Shown: in pieces, positions 44,595-55,685 of the stretch
Layout of the letters: each line of letters starts with the position of its first letter
Numbering within the stretch: the stretch's first letter is position 1
NCBI GenBank assembly: GCA_028820695.1
Contig: JAPPIB010000052.1
Span: 62,001 to 126,000, forward strand
Source of the DNA: Acidiferrobacterales bacterium
GTDB lineage: Bacteria; Pseudomonadota; Gammaproteobacteria; Arenicellales; JAJDZL01
Length of the DNA stretch: 64,000 bases
Reading direction: 5' to 3'
Translations under genes and position numbers: made by a program
The notes under the pieces: generated by a model
Databases searched by the model: none
The model's input: the letters and a program-made list of their open reading frames with translations, nothing else
Told to the model about the DNA's origin: nothing

Positions 44595-45743
44595 TCAACC
44601 CGCAGGTGGAAGATACTCAACAATCTGCAGGCCGAATCCAGAAAGTCCATGCAATTTCAGAGGATGCCCCAGTACCCGGAGTTTTCCGAAGCCGAGATCG
44701 GCAGCGATCTGACTGCCCACTCCGATTATTCTGATATCGCTGTTGCCACCGGCATCTTCCGACTCTTGTTGTCGTTCCTGAATGTTTTCGGTAATCTCTC
44801 CGAATTCCTGCTGATAGTTCAAGATGATTATCGCCCCTGAACCAGATTCAACGATACTGCGAAGCGCTCTGCGCACCGACCAGGAATGACCACCGGAAGT
44901 TATCGCATCCAACACCTCGTTCATCCCGGTAAACACATGGACACGCAGCATCGCGGGCACGTCCGGGCTGATCTGTCCGCATACAAGTGCCAGATGGGTG
45001 TTACCACGCACCTCATCCTTGTACGAGATCGCTCTCACCTCGCCAAACTCAGTCATCAACTCGGATTCATGTTCGCGGCTGATCGTGGATTCGGTCTCAA
45101 GCCGATAGCGAATCAGGTCGGCAATGGTTCCAATCCTGATTCCATGCTCCTCGCCGAACTCGATAAGCTGATTCAACCGCGCCATGGTGCCATCGGGATT
45201 GAGGATCTCACACAGGACGCTCGCAGGTTCCAGACCACTCAACTTGGCCAGATCACTACCAGCTTCGGTATGGCCGGCCCGGGTGAGAACGCCGCCGGGT
45301 TCTGCAATGATCGGGAAAATGTGTCCGGGTGTGACGATGTCTGATGGAGACGCATCCGGATGCACCGCCGCCTGTACAGTGGTGGCGCGATCGGCAGCGG
45401 AGATTCCGGTTGATACATTTCGGGCCGCTTCTATGGAAACTGTGAACGCAGTGGAATATGGCGAGGTATTTTCCCGGACCATCGGAGACAGGTTAAGTTG
45501 CCGACATCGCTGTTCGGATAGCGAGAGGCATATCAATCCCCGCCCATGTGTAGCCATGAAGTTGATATGGTCAGAAGTGACATGTTCTGCTGCGATCAGA
45601 AGATCACCTTCATTCTCACGTGACTCATCGTCAACCAGAATGACCATCCTGCCTTGGCGGAAATCCCGCAGGATTGACTCGATAGAACTGATTCCGGTGA
45701 CACCTTTGCCGGGAAACGGGATCGGCTCGGCTGCGTTATTCAT
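44595..45743 (-). CDS. ribBX: 3,4-dihydroxy-2-butanone-4-phosphate synthase with degenerate GTP cyclohydrolase II domain
   Basis: The N-terminal domain (about 20-215) is a full RibB, with DDESRENEGDLLIAAEHV, HGRGLICLSL and GHTEAGSDLAKLSGL. The C-terminal domain (about 220-382) has the GTP cyclohydrolase II fold but lacks the zinc cysteines and the SLRCDCG-type motif, which is replaced by GMNEVLDAITSGGHS. It therefore probably does not hydrolyse GTP and corresponds to the RibX domain of RibBX proteins known in proteobacteria. A separate RibA would be needed and is not in the window. Confidence 0.93.
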   Translation of the reverse strand: MNNAAEPIPFPGKGVTGISSIESILRDFRQGRMVILVDDESRENEGDLLIAAEHVTSDHINFMATHGRGLICLSLSEQRCRQLNLSPMVRENTSPYSTAFTVSIEAARNVSTGISAADRATTVQAAVHPDASPSDIVTPGHIFPIIAEPGGVLTRAGHTEAGSDLAKLSGLEPASVLCEILNPDGTMARLNQLIEFGEEHGIRIGTIADLIRYRLETESTISREHESELMTEFGEVRAISYKDEVRGNTHLALVCGQISPDVPAMLRVHVFTGMNEVLDAITSGGHSWSVRRALRSIVESGSGAIIILNYQQEFGEITENIQERQQESEDAGGNSDIRIIGVGSQIAADLGFGKLRVLGHPLKLHGLSGFGLQIVEYLPPAG

Positions 45744-45873
45744 GTTTTTCCCTAAGTGGATGAGTGTGCACGATTATAGAACTCTTCCCGCCAGAAAATT
45801 CCTTCCCGTGCTGGATTCGATGACTGCAAGCGGACCGGCAGCGGAACTTGAAACGCAGATGCGGAATCAATCC

Positions 45874-46509
45874 TTACCGGGGATCACCTCGCATCACCGC
45901 AAGGTAATCGGTAATCCGCCCGGCATATCGGGCGAGCATGTCAACTTCGACATGTACAAAGTCGCCTGCAGCAACACCTTTCAGTGTTGTCATCTCAAGC
46001 GTATGAGGAATGATATTGACCGCAAATTCCGATACGCCTTTCTTGTCTGCAACATCCTTGACTGTCAGGCTCACGCCATCAAGAGATATTGAACCCTGGG
46101 GGACAATGAACTGATTGATTTTCAGTTGTCGATCAACACTGAACTCAAGCAGCACGGACGCGCCTGAAAAGGTGTGTCCGATACACTTTGCAAGCCCGTC
46201 AACATGACCGGTGACAAGATGTCCTCCCAACGGATCGTTCAGCGTCAACGCGGTCTCGATATTGACGCTTTCACCCACCTGAAGATCGGAAAACCGGGTA
46301 TCGCTCAGTGAGCGGTTCGATACGAATACGTCAATCTCGCTCCCGTGCCGAGCCGTCACCGTCAAGCATGCTCCGCCGACTGCAACACTGTCGCCGATTT
46401 TCAGTTTTTTTGGCCTGTCCAGGTTGGTCTCGATTGAGAAACCTACGCCTTGTTCCGATCGATCAATTTTCTTGATCTCACCAACAGACTCGACAATTCC
46501 TGTAAACAT
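45874..46509 (-). CDS. ribE: Riboflavin synthase, alpha subunit
   Basis: Dismutates two lumazine molecules to riboflavin; 211 residues. Two tandem lumazine-binding barrels begin MFTGIVESVGEIKKIDRSEQ and LGGHLVTGHVDGLA. Conserved VGGACLTV and ISLDGVSLTV mark the active sites. The last 15 residues, after LARYAGRI, are a short extension. It follows ribD by 30 bases. Confidence 0.96.
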   Translation of the reverse strand: MFTGIVESVGEIKKIDRSEQGVGFSIETNLDRPKKLKIGDSVAVGGACLTVTARHGSEIDVFVSNRSLSDTRFSDLQVGESVNIETALTLNDPLGGHLVTGHVDGLAKCIGHTFSGASVLLEFSVDRQLKINQFIVPQGSISLDGVSLTVKDVADKKGVSEFAVNIIPHTLEMTTLKGVAAGDFVHVEVDMLARYAGRITDYLAVMRGDPR

Positions 46510-46539
46510 CTTCGTACCAAGAGATTTGAACCAATCCGG

Positions 46540-47646
46540 TTACACCGAGTGTTTCACTTCGAGCGTGATCTTGAGGTCTTCACCGATACGTCTGACTTGC
46601 GTAAACTGAGCCTGGACTCGTTCAGTCAGTTGGCGCAGTTCACCAAGCGCAGCAATTCCCTTTCCTTCGTCCCCGATCAAGGACGGTGCCATATAGACGA
46701 TCACTTCATCCACCAGGCGTTCTGCGAACAGAGTTCCCACCAGATTCGGCCCGGCTTCCACCAATATCTCGTTGAATTCGCATCTTGTCAAATATTCCAA
46801 TAATTTCGTGCAATCCACACCGCCGCGGCCCGATGGCAATTCAACGATACGTGCCAGCCCCTCGAGTTTCGATCTGTTTTCCGAGACCGCTGTGGGTTTC
46901 GCGGCGATGATTACATCCCCCTCAACCTCAAACAATCTCGAATCTGGCGACGTCCGAAGGTTACTGTCAACAATGATCCGGGTTGGACTTCGGCTTCGTC
47001 CGCTCGCCCTGCAATTCAAACGTGGATTGTCTTTCTGGACGGTGCCGACTCCCGTAAGAATTGCACTGGCCTGTGCTCGCAGCCGCTGCACATCCTGACG
47101 GGAAGCCTCACCGGTAATCCATTCACTTTCTCCAGTCGACGTCGCAATCCGACCATCAAGCGTGGAGGCGACCTTCACGACAGTCCAGGCCCTGCCGCGT
47201 TCATGCCGGGCGAAGAATCCTCGGTTGAGTTTCCGTGCCGCGTCCTCCTTGATCCCAACCTCAGTGACAATGCTGGCGTCCCGAAGCATGCGGATGCCTC
47301 TGCCGCTGACCGCCGGGTTGGGGTCCTGCGAGCATACGACGACTCTTCTGACTCCTGACTGAATCACCCTGTCGACGCATGGCGGCGTTCTGCCTTTCAC
47401 GTTGCAGGGCTCAAGCGTGACATACATCACACCATCTTCGGCGCAGCCGCCACAGGCATCCAGGGCGTTGATCTCCGCGTGAGCGAGTCCGGCCTGGCTG
47501 TGAAAACCCTCTCCGACTATCTGATCACCCTGAACGACAACACAGCCTACCCTGGGATTTGGATGTGGGGCCGAAACCGGTTCCATCGCCAATTGGAGGG
47601 CACGCTCCATAAAGTGATGATCCGCACTTGAAAATTCAGACATCAC
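46540..47646 (-). CDS. ribD: Riboflavin deaminase/reductase
   Basis: Bifunctional enzyme of 368 residues for the second and third riboflavin steps. The N-terminal cytidine-deaminase-like zinc site shows HAEINAL and PCNVKGRTPPC (about 55-90). The reductase domain starts after about 150, with VVKVASTLDGRIATSTGES, and ends LVEAGPNLVGTLF. The start codon could be either of the first two methionines. No FMN riboswitch was found before it. Confidence 0.96.
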   Translation of the reverse strand: MMSEFSSADHHFMERALQLAMEPVSAPHPNPRVGCVVVQGDQIVGEGFHSQAGLAHAEINALDACGGCAEDGVMYVTLEPCNVKGRTPPCVDRVIQSGVRRVVVCSQDPNPAVSGRGIRMLRDASIVTEVGIKEDAARKLNRGFFARHERGRAWTVVKVASTLDGRIATSTGESEWITGEASRQDVQRLRAQASAILTGVGTVQKDNPRLNCRASGRSRSPTRIIVDSNLRTSPDSRLFEVEGDVIIAAKPTAVSENRSKLEGLARIVELPSGRGGVDCTKLLEYLTRCEFNEILVEAGPNLVGTLFAERLVDEVIVYMAPSLIGDEGKGIAALGELRQLTERVQAQFTQVRRIGEDLKITLEVKHSV

Positions 47647-47755
47647 CCGTCACCGTTCAACCCATCATTGAAGTTCTGTGATATATCGCCCCGGACAGGA
47701 ATCACCTGGCATCACCGGACATTGCGGTGCAGGCTGACCGCAGTTCCTCTCAGAA

Positions 47756-48742
47756 TCATGTTTCCTCAGTGATCGCCATGTCCTCGCGCGTGATGTTCAG
47801 CGCAAGTACGGCTGGGCTCGCAATGAAAATCGATGAATAGGTACCCACGATGACACCGATCAGCAAGGCGAATGAGAATCCGCGAATCACCTCGCCACCG
47901 AACACCAACAGTGTCACCACCACAAGCAACGTTGTAAATGACGTCAATATTGTTCGGCGAAGCGTCTGGTTGATTGACCGATTCATGATTTCGACCGATG
48001 TTCCCTGACGACTTCGGCGGAAGTTTTCCCGGATACGATCGAAAACCACAATCGTGTCGTTCAGCGAGTAACCGATCACTGCCAGAACTGCCGCCAAGAC
48101 TGCCAGCGTGAACTCAATCTGAAAAATCGAGAACATGCCAATCGTAATGAATACATCATGCACCAACGCAACCACGGAGCCAATTGCAAAGCGCCACTCA
48201 AAGCGCCAGGCGACATAGATCAGAATACCGATCAGGGCATACAGCATTGCCAGACCGCCCTGCTCTGTCAGCTCCTCACCGACTTTCGGACCCACGAACT
48301 CCACTCGACGCATCTGGACAAAACACTCCCCGACTGAATTGCCAGCTTGCCGGCAGTTTTGCAGACCACCCGTAGTGGACTCTGTCAACGTCTCTCCATA
48401 AGGTGCACGGAGTGCCTCGACAATGCGCGTGCTCAGTTCAGCTGCTGTACCCTCCACATTCTTGGACGGCAGCCGAATCATCACGTCCTGGCTGGTGCCG
48501 AAATACTGGACAGTTGTATCAGGGATGTCGCTTTGCGCAAGTTGGAGGCGCACTTCATCAACACTGACCTGTTCACCATATCGGACTTCAACCAAGGTTC
48601 CACCGGTAAAGTCCAACCCCCAATTGATACCCTGGACGAAGATGGAAGCCAATCCGGCGACAATCAGCACAGTCGACAAAATCGCAGCCACGCGGCGATG
48701 GCCGAGAAAATCGATTTTCAGGTCTTTTTTTAGAAATTCCAT
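47756..48742 (-). CDS. secF: Protein translocase subunit SecF
   Basis: Inner-membrane partner of SecD that uses the proton gradient to finish protein export. It has 328 residues and six predicted helices. LDFTGGTLVEVRY follows the first helix, and the GYSLNDTIVVFDRIREN signature lies in the RND-type membrane domain. A periplasmic domain spans about 45-150. It lies 12 bases after secD. Confidence 0.97.
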   Translation of the reverse strand: MEFLKKDLKIDFLGHRRVAAILSTVLIVAGLASIFVQGINWGLDFTGGTLVEVRYGEQVSVDEVRLQLAQSDIPDTTVQYFGTSQDVMIRLPSKNVEGTAAELSTRIVEALRAPYGETLTESTTGGLQNCRQAGNSVGECFVQMRRVEFVGPKVGEELTEQGGLAMLYALIGILIYVAWRFEWRFAIGSVVALVHDVFITIGMFSIFQIEFTLAVLAAVLAVIGYSLNDTIVVFDRIRENFRRSRQGTSVEIMNRSINQTLRRTILTSFTTLLVVVTLLVFGGEVIRGFSFALLIGVIVGTYSSIFIASPAVLALNITREDMAITEET

Positions 48743-48754
48743 CGTTAAGATTTC

Positions 48755-50644
48755 CTATATCGCCAAACCGGTTACCCGCCGCCGGCCGCCGTATATCAGG
48801 TTGATCACCGTCCGCGTTCCCAGAATCGCCGTAAACATCGACGTAACGATACCAATACTCAAAGTAACCGCAAATCCCTTGATCGGTCCGGTTCCGAAGT
48901 TGAACAGCACAATGGCTGCGATCAGGGTGGTGATGTTTGCGTCAACGATCGTGGAAAACGCTTTCTCATAACCGGCCTGAATACTTGCTTGAGGAGAATT
49001 GCGATTTCTCAACTCCTCTCTGATCCGCTCAAAGATGAGCACGTTGGCGTCGACCGCAATACCGACGGTCAGCACAATTCCCGCAACACCCGGCAATGTA
49101 AGCGTTGCCTGCAGTGCCGACAGGACTGCAACGATCAGTACAAGATTCAAAGCCAAGGCGAGATTCGCAACAAGACCGAACATACGATAATAGACGACCA
49201 TGAAAATCAGAACCAGCACGAAGCCGATCAGTACCGATTGCAATCCCTGCAGAATATTCTCCTGCCCCAGGCTCGGACCGACAGTTCGCTCCTCGATGAT
49301 ATCGACCGGTGCGGCAAGCGCGCCTGCCCTGAGCAGCAAGGCCAGATCCCTGGCTTCAGTGACACTGTCGAGTCCTTCGATCTGAAATCTTCTTCCGAGC
49401 TGATCGCGGATAACCGGTGCTGTAATCACTTCCTCAAGAAGTGTCTTGACGCGTACTGGGTTTCCCTGCTCATCCAAAACCGCATTGCCGGCCTCATCAC
49501 GCTTGGTCTCGGAGCGGGATTCGACATAGACAACACCCATCCGTTTGCCGATATTCTCGCCGGTAACACGTTGATTGATCGCTGCACCGCGTGAATCCAG
49601 GGTGATGCTGACAATCGGTCCGCCCGACAGGGTATCAAGACTCGCGGCTGCATCGACAATGTTGTCTCCAGAATAGACCAGCGATTTCTTCAACAGGATT
49701 GGGTTGCCATCCCTCAAGTTATATAACCTTGAACCCGGAGGCACAGCCCCCTCCAATGCGGACGATAGATCGTGTTCCTCATCGACCATCCGAATTTCGA
49801 GTGTGGCGGTGCGTCCCAGAATCCGCTTGGCGCGCGCAGTATCCTGTACCCCGGGCAGCTGGATCACAATTCGAGCGTCGCCCTGACGCTGGACGACCGG
49901 TTCGGCCACACCAAGTTCGTCAATCCGGTTTCGCAGAGCCACCATGTTCTGCTCCAGTGCGAACCCTTTGAGCTCTTCGATTTCAGTCTCGCTCAGGCTG
50001 ACGGAAAGATACGGCTCTCCATCCTGTTCAAACTCGTTCACAACGAGTTCAGGCAGCTCATCATCAATGACGTCGACCGCCTGATCGCGCTGACCGGCGT
50101 CTCGGAACTTCACCTGAACACCACCTGCCTGCTCATCAAGACGAACATACGCGTAGCGCACCTTCGCCTCGCGAAGCGTTCTGCGCAGTGTATCGACGTA
50201 GCGTTCCTCCGCCCTCGAGACCGCACTGTCCAAATCGACTTCCATCAGGAAATGCACTCCGCCGCGAAGATCAAGCCCGAGATACATCGGTGCCGCACCC
50301 AGGGCGTTCATCCATGCCGGCGAGGACGGTACCAGTGTCAATGCTATTGTGTACTGATTGCCCAAAGAGTCCTGTAACGCATCCCTCGCCCTGATCTGTG
50401 TCTCGGTGTCGTCGAAGCGAACGCGTACGCCCTTCTCATCAGCGATGATTCCAAGCGGTGTGATTTCCTCGCGCGACAGAACCTGCTCCACCCGGTCCAA
50501 GATGAACGGAGTGACTGCAGTCGTCCGAGCGGCGCGAATCTGCACGCCCGGATCATCTCCAAACAGATTAGGAAAGGCGTAAAAAAAACCGGGTAGCAGT
50601 ACAGCCCCAATCAACAGATACCGCCACCAGGGATTCTGGTTCAT
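48755..50644 (-). CDS. secD: Protein translocase subunit SecD
   Basis: Inner-membrane SecD, 629 residues, six helices with a large periplasmic P1 domain. GLDLRGGVHFLMEVD is the SecD signature; the RND domain has GIVLTVGIAVDANVLIFERIREE. With SecF and YajC it aids SecYEG-driven export. It begins directly after yajC's stop (abutting). Confidence 0.97.
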   Translation of the reverse strand: MNQNPWWRYLLIGAVLLPGFFYAFPNLFGDDPGVQIRAARTTAVTPFILDRVEQVLSREEITPLGIIADEKGVRVRFDDTETQIRARDALQDSLGNQYTIALTLVPSSPAWMNALGAAPMYLGLDLRGGVHFLMEVDLDSAVSRAEERYVDTLRRTLREAKVRYAYVRLDEQAGGVQVKFRDAGQRDQAVDVIDDELPELVVNEFEQDGEPYLSVSLSETEIEELKGFALEQNMVALRNRIDELGVAEPVVQRQGDARIVIQLPGVQDTARAKRILGRTATLEIRMVDEEHDLSSALEGAVPPGSRLYNLRDGNPILLKKSLVYSGDNIVDAAASLDTLSGGPIVSITLDSRGAAINQRVTGENIGKRMGVVYVESRSETKRDEAGNAVLDEQGNPVRVKTLLEEVITAPVIRDQLGRRFQIEGLDSVTEARDLALLLRAGALAAPVDIIEERTVGPSLGQENILQGLQSVLIGFVLVLIFMVVYYRMFGLVANLALALNLVLIVAVLSALQATLTLPGVAGIVLTVGIAVDANVLIFERIREELRNRNSPQASIQAGYEKAFSTIVDANITTLIAAIVLFNFGTGPIKGFAVTLSIGIVTSMFTAILGTRTVINLIYGGRRRVTGLAI

Positions 50645-51037
50645 CTATTCTGATTCTGCTATATCAGTGGAATCAGATGACTTTTTCTTCTTTTTCTTCT
50701 TTTTCGGCGCTTCCTCTTGGGGAGGGGCGCTCGGCGGAAGCAACTGGGCTATCGCTACGCGCTGTACCTTTACATCGACATTCGGCGCGACGTTCAAGAA
50801 TACCGAATATTCCTCAACCTGGACGATTCGGCCCATCAACCCGCCGCTGGTAGCAACCTCATCTCCCACCTCAAGCGCTCCGATCATCTCTTTGTGCTGT
50901 TTTGTTTTCTTCTGCTGAGGCCGGATCAGCAAGAAATAGAACAATACGAATATCAGTACCAACGGAATCAGGCTGACGAAGCCGCCACCTGCCGATTCCC
51001 CTGATTGCGCCAGTGCACTGGAAATAAAGAAATCCAT
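50645..51037 (-). CDS. yajC: YajC, Sec accessory subunit
   Basis: Small single-span membrane protein, 130 residues. The hydrophobic segment (about 20-38) is followed by the RPQQKKTKQHKEMI motif and a beta domain with GDEVATSGGLMGRI. The C-terminus is unusual: a lysine run of eight after EEAPKKK, matching a TTC/TTT-rich tract at about 50680-50705 that could slip during replication. Confidence 0.95.
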   Translation of the reverse strand: MDFFISSALAQSGESAGGGFVSLIPLVLIFVLFYFLLIRPQQKKTKQHKEMIGALEVGDEVATSGGLMGRIVQVEEYSVFLNVAPNVDVKVQRVAIAQLLPPSAPPQEEAPKKKKKKKKSSDSTDIAESE

Positions 51038-51173
51038 AAATTTTCACCAATGATGTGTGATTTTGTTCAATCGGACAATGTTACCATAAATCGCTTTGAG
51101 TCCGAACAACCGCAAGGAAATTTTTTGAGGATTCATGCTGTTGGCCGGCTCGTATGCGACAAAGCGATGCCGA

Positions 51174-51193
51174 CGCATGACTTGGGTCATGCG
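51174..51193. other. Perfect stem-loop in the tgt-yajC gap
   Basis: CGCATGAC (51174-51181) and GTCATGCG (51186-51193) form a perfect 8-base stem with a 4-base loop, the tidiest hairpin in the window. It lies in a 300-base gap about 145 bases beyond the tgt stop and 137 before yajC. No T-run follows on the minus strand. The rest of the gap (51038-51337) shows nothing else recognisable. Confidence 0.4.
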
Positions 51194-51337
51194 CAATAAA
51201 AATATACTACACCTATGATGTCAGATTGCATCGCATAATGGCCGAAATTGGGCTGAATGAGACCCTGTACCTTGCCGTCAGAGGTGCCATGCCGCGACTG
51301 GGGATAATGATGGAAGCCGCCACCCGCCATTCGATAA

Positions 51338-52742
<1,405 letters not shown>

Positions 52743-53612
52743 ATGAAACCTCTGAATTCAGTCAATATCGGATTTGTCGGTCTCGGACTCATGGGGAAGC
52801 CGATGGCACGCAATCTGAAAAAAGCAGGTGCCCGGGTCACTGTGTTCAATCGCAGTCGCTCTTCAGTCGACGAATTGGTGAGTGAGGGTTTCGAGGCGGC
52901 AAATTCGCCGGCTCAAGCTGGATGTTCGCAATTTGTCATATGCATGGTTTCCGATACTGAGGCTGTCCGTGACGTACTGTTCGGGGAAAACGGTGTCATC
53001 GAATCACAAAACTCCGACTGCACCGTGATTGATATGGGAACTACCGAGGTTACTGCGACCAGACAGTTCGCACAGCGCCTCGACACAGTCGGAATCCGCT
53101 ATGTCGATGCTCCGGTATCGGGTGGAGAAATTGGTGCGATCAACTCACAGCTGTCAATCATGGTAGGGGCTTGTGAAGCGGATATGCAGCGCACCCGCGC
53201 GATTTTCGATGTATTGGGAAGTCGGGTGGTACATGTCGGCGATGTCGGGACCGGACAGATCGCCAAGGCCGCAAACCAGATTATCGTCGGTCTGACAATC
53301 GGAGCGGTCGCTGAGGCTTTCGCGCTCGCCCGCGATGGCGGTGCCGACCTTGATCGCGTCTGGCAGGCGCTCGGCGGAGGATTCGCGGATTCTCGGATAT
53401 TGCAGTTGCACGGCCGAAGAATGATCGATGGAGGCTATGCACCTGGCGGGAAGGTCAGGACGCAACACAAGGATCTGGTACAAGCCCTTGAATTCGCTCA
53501 GGCCAATCACACACAACTGCCGTCCACATCACTTTGCCGGGACCTATACAGCAATCTGATTCAACGCGGAGACGGTGACTTGGATCACAGCGCACTGTTC
53601 AGGCTGTATTGA
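52743..53612 (+). CDS. Beta-hydroxyacid dehydrogenase (3-hydroxyisobutyrate dehydrogenase family)
   Basis: NAD(P)-dependent dehydrogenase of 289 residues. The cofactor motif GLGLMG is at 13-18, the substrate motif DAPVSGG at 122-128 and the catalytic lysine at about 175 (GQIAKAANQ). The family includes 3-hydroxyisobutyrate dehydrogenase (valine breakdown) and tartronate semialdehyde reductase (GarR). With IcmF and isovaleryl-CoA dehydrogenase nearby, a role in branched-chain catabolism is attractive, but the motifs fit GarR at least as well. A GAGGAGA site supports the start. Confidence 0.88.
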   Translation: MKPLNSVNIGFVGLGLMGKPMARNLKKAGARVTVFNRSRSSVDELVSEGFEAANSPAQAGCSQFVICMVSDTEAVRDVLFGENGVIESQNSDCTVIDMGTTEVTATRQFAQRLDTVGIRYVDAPVSGGEIGAINSQLSIMVGACEADMQRTRAIFDVLGSRVVHVGDVGTGQIAKAANQIIVGLTIGAVAEAFALARDGGADLDRVWQALGGGFADSRILQLHGRRMIDGGYAPGGKVRTQHKDLVQALEFAQANHTQLPSTSLCRDLYSNLIQRGDGDLDHSALFRLY

Positions 53613-53622
53613 CGCCCGAAAT

Positions 53623-54837
53623 TCAGGCTTCAGCTTCCGGTAAGGGATAGTGTCCCTTACGTCGCACCCACACCACAAGAATCGCGACCAAGACGATGGG
53701 CACCAGGGCTCCGCTGCTCAACACATACCAACCCCAAAGATGATGGAGCACTCCAGACATCAAGGCGGTCAGCGTGACAGTCGAAAACACACACAAGTCA
53801 TTGAATCCCTGAACAATGGCTTTCTCACTCGGTCTGTAGGTTTTGGTCAGCAGTGTTGTCGCACCAAGAAAGGTGAAATTCCAACCGACGCCTAACGATA
53901 CCAGCGAAAGGCAAAAGCCAATGAACGAATCACCGATTATGTAGACGATGCCCACGCATGCGACCAACGCCACCAGGCCGGAAAAGATTATGTTCAGATC
54001 CCCAAACCTTCGTACCAGATGGCCGGTGAAAAAAGAGGGCGCAAACATTGCGAATATGTGCCACTGTATGACCTGCACCGTATAGCTGAACTCTATGCCC
54101 CTGACCTCCATCGCCAACGGGGTGGAGGTCATCAACAGATTCATGACACCGTAACCGACTGTCGCACTGACAACCGCCAGGATAAAGACCGGTTGCACAA
54201 TGATCTCGCGCAACGGTCGTCCTTCTGTCTTTTTCGTTTCGGCGTCGGTAACAGGCACTTTGAGAAAGGACACCAACGTAAAGGACAAAAGATAGACCGC
54301 GGCCAGGGCCATGTAGGAGCCAGCGAACACGGCGTCGCTGAACGCATCCTTGGTCAGATTCGTCATATTCGGTCCGATGAATGCCGCAACAACACTCCCC
54401 GCCAAGACGTACGAAATCGCTCGACTTCGATACGATTCGGTCGATACATCTGCTGCTGCGAAACGGTAGAACGCACCAAAGGCATTGGCCACTCCGAATA
54501 ATGCAATACCAGCTGAAAATATCCAGAAACTGTGAGAAATGATTGCGAAGCTGGAGACTATCGCACCGGTAATTCCAGACAAAAGACCAATCATGAAACC
54601 GTTTCTTCGTCCCACTCGTTTCATCAGCAGCGACGCCGGCATGGCGAAAGTCATTCCGAATAGAAACAGAATCGCAACCGGCACTGTCCCCATCATGGGA
54701 TCAGGCGCCAGCATGACACCAATCAGCGCTGCAGACACGATCAGGGTCGAATTGGTCGTGAACATACACGCCTGACAGGCAGACAATATTGCAACATTCA
54801 GTCGCATTCTTGGCATTACTTGTTCGGAAACGCTCAT
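53623..54837 (-). CDS. MFS transporter
   Basis: Major facilitator of 404 residues with about twelve membrane segments. MKRVGRRNGFMIG resembles the cytoplasmic motif A loop. The central loop (DAETKKTEGRPLRE) divides the two six-helix halves. The substrate is not evident. It follows the SDR gene by 27 bases and may form an operon with it and the mutase. The stop faces the dehydrogenase stop. Confidence 0.85.
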   Translation of the reverse strand: MSVSEQVMPRMRLNVAILSACQACMFTTNSTLIVSAALIGVMLAPDPMMGTVPVAILFLFGMTFAMPASLLMKRVGRRNGFMIGLLSGITGAIVSSFAIISHSFWIFSAGIALFGVANAFGAFYRFAAADVSTESYRSRAISYVLAGSVVAAFIGPNMTNLTKDAFSDAVFAGSYMALAAVYLLSFTLVSFLKVPVTDAETKKTEGRPLREIIVQPVFILAVVSATVGYGVMNLLMTSTPLAMEVRGIEFSYTVQVIQWHIFAMFAPSFFTGHLVRRFGDLNIIFSGLVALVACVGIVYIIGDSFIGFCLSLVSLGVGWNFTFLGATTLLTKTYRPSEKAIVQGFNDLCVFSTVTLTALMSGVLHHLWGWYVLSSGALVPIVLVAILVVWVRRKGHYPLPEAEA

Positions 54838-54864
54838 AGGTTCGCCTATCGGCAGGTGAAAAAG

Positions 54865-55659
54865 TTATGAGAGGGTTCGTCCGCCATCAATATGAATTGC
54901 CTGGCCTGTGATGAATGCGCCGGATCGAGACAGCAGCAATACAACTGTACCGAGTATGTCGTCAGGTTCAAACAGCCGCCCCAGCGGGATTCTGGACTCG
55001 GCATTTTTGCGATTGTCGCCTTGGTCCAGGAAAGAATGGGTCAGCTGGGTATCGCACATCGCGGGGCTGATGGCATTGACTGTAATGGTGTACCCGGCCC
55101 ACTCCACCGCAAGAACCCGGGTCAGATGTGTCAGCGCAGCCTTGCTGGCGGCATAGGCCGCATAACCCGGATTCGAAATGCTGTCGGATACTGACGCGAT
55201 ATTGATGATGCGCCCGCAGCCTTGCGGAATCATGATCCTTGCCGCGTGCCGACACATCAGGAATGCCGCGTTCAGATTGGTCTCGACAATGCGCGAAAAG
55301 ACTTTTTCCGGCATATCAGTCGCGGGAATGATCTCGAACAGACCCACACAATTGATCAGTCCATCCAGTCGCTCCCATCTTTCAGATGTACTCTGCAGTG
55401 CCGACTGGCATGCGGCTTCGTGCCGAACATCAAACACCTCGGAAAATACGCTGTCGGAGCTGAATTCAGAAGCAAGTTGCTGCAAGCCATCATCGTTTTT
55501 GTCAAAAATGGCAACCTTGCAGCCCTGTCGGACAAGTTCCCGCGCAACAACCGACCCGAACGCGCCTGCCGCACCAGCAACCGCGACCACCTGTCCACGA
55601 AGGTCAAATAATGACTGCAAGACGGTAAGTTCTTCGAACGGATGGGGCGATGTCGGCAA
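54865..55659 (-). CDS. SDR-family oxidoreductase
   Basis: Short-chain dehydrogenase of 264 residues. The NAD(P) motif GAAGAFG is at about 29-35, the NxAS-type strand INIASVSDS at 152-160 supplies the serine, and YAASK at 169-173 the catalytic Tyr and Lys. The C-terminal GQAIHIDGG is typical of classical SDRs. It begins 26 bases after the mutase stop. The substrate is unknown; 3-hydroxyacyl or sugar-type substrates are common. Confidence 0.9.
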   Translation of the reverse strand: MPTSPHPFEELTVLQSLFDLRGQVVAVAGAAGAFGSVVARELVRQGCKVAIFDKNDDGLQQLASEFSSDSVFSEVFDVRHEAACQSALQSTSERWERLDGLINCVGLFEIIPATDMPEKVFSRIVETNLNAAFLMCRHAARIMIPQGCGRIINIASVSDSISNPGYAAYAASKAALTHLTRVLAVEWAGYTITVNAISPAMCDTQLTHSFLDQGDNRKNAESRIPLGRLFEPDDILGTVVLLLSRSGAFITGQAIHIDGGRTLS

Positions 55660-55685
55660 TTGAAGGCAAATGTTTGGGCGCGGTG

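Noticed and set aside
47647-47755. FMN riboswitch ahead of ribD
   Set aside because: The gap is only 109 bases and shows none of the conserved RFN-element helices.
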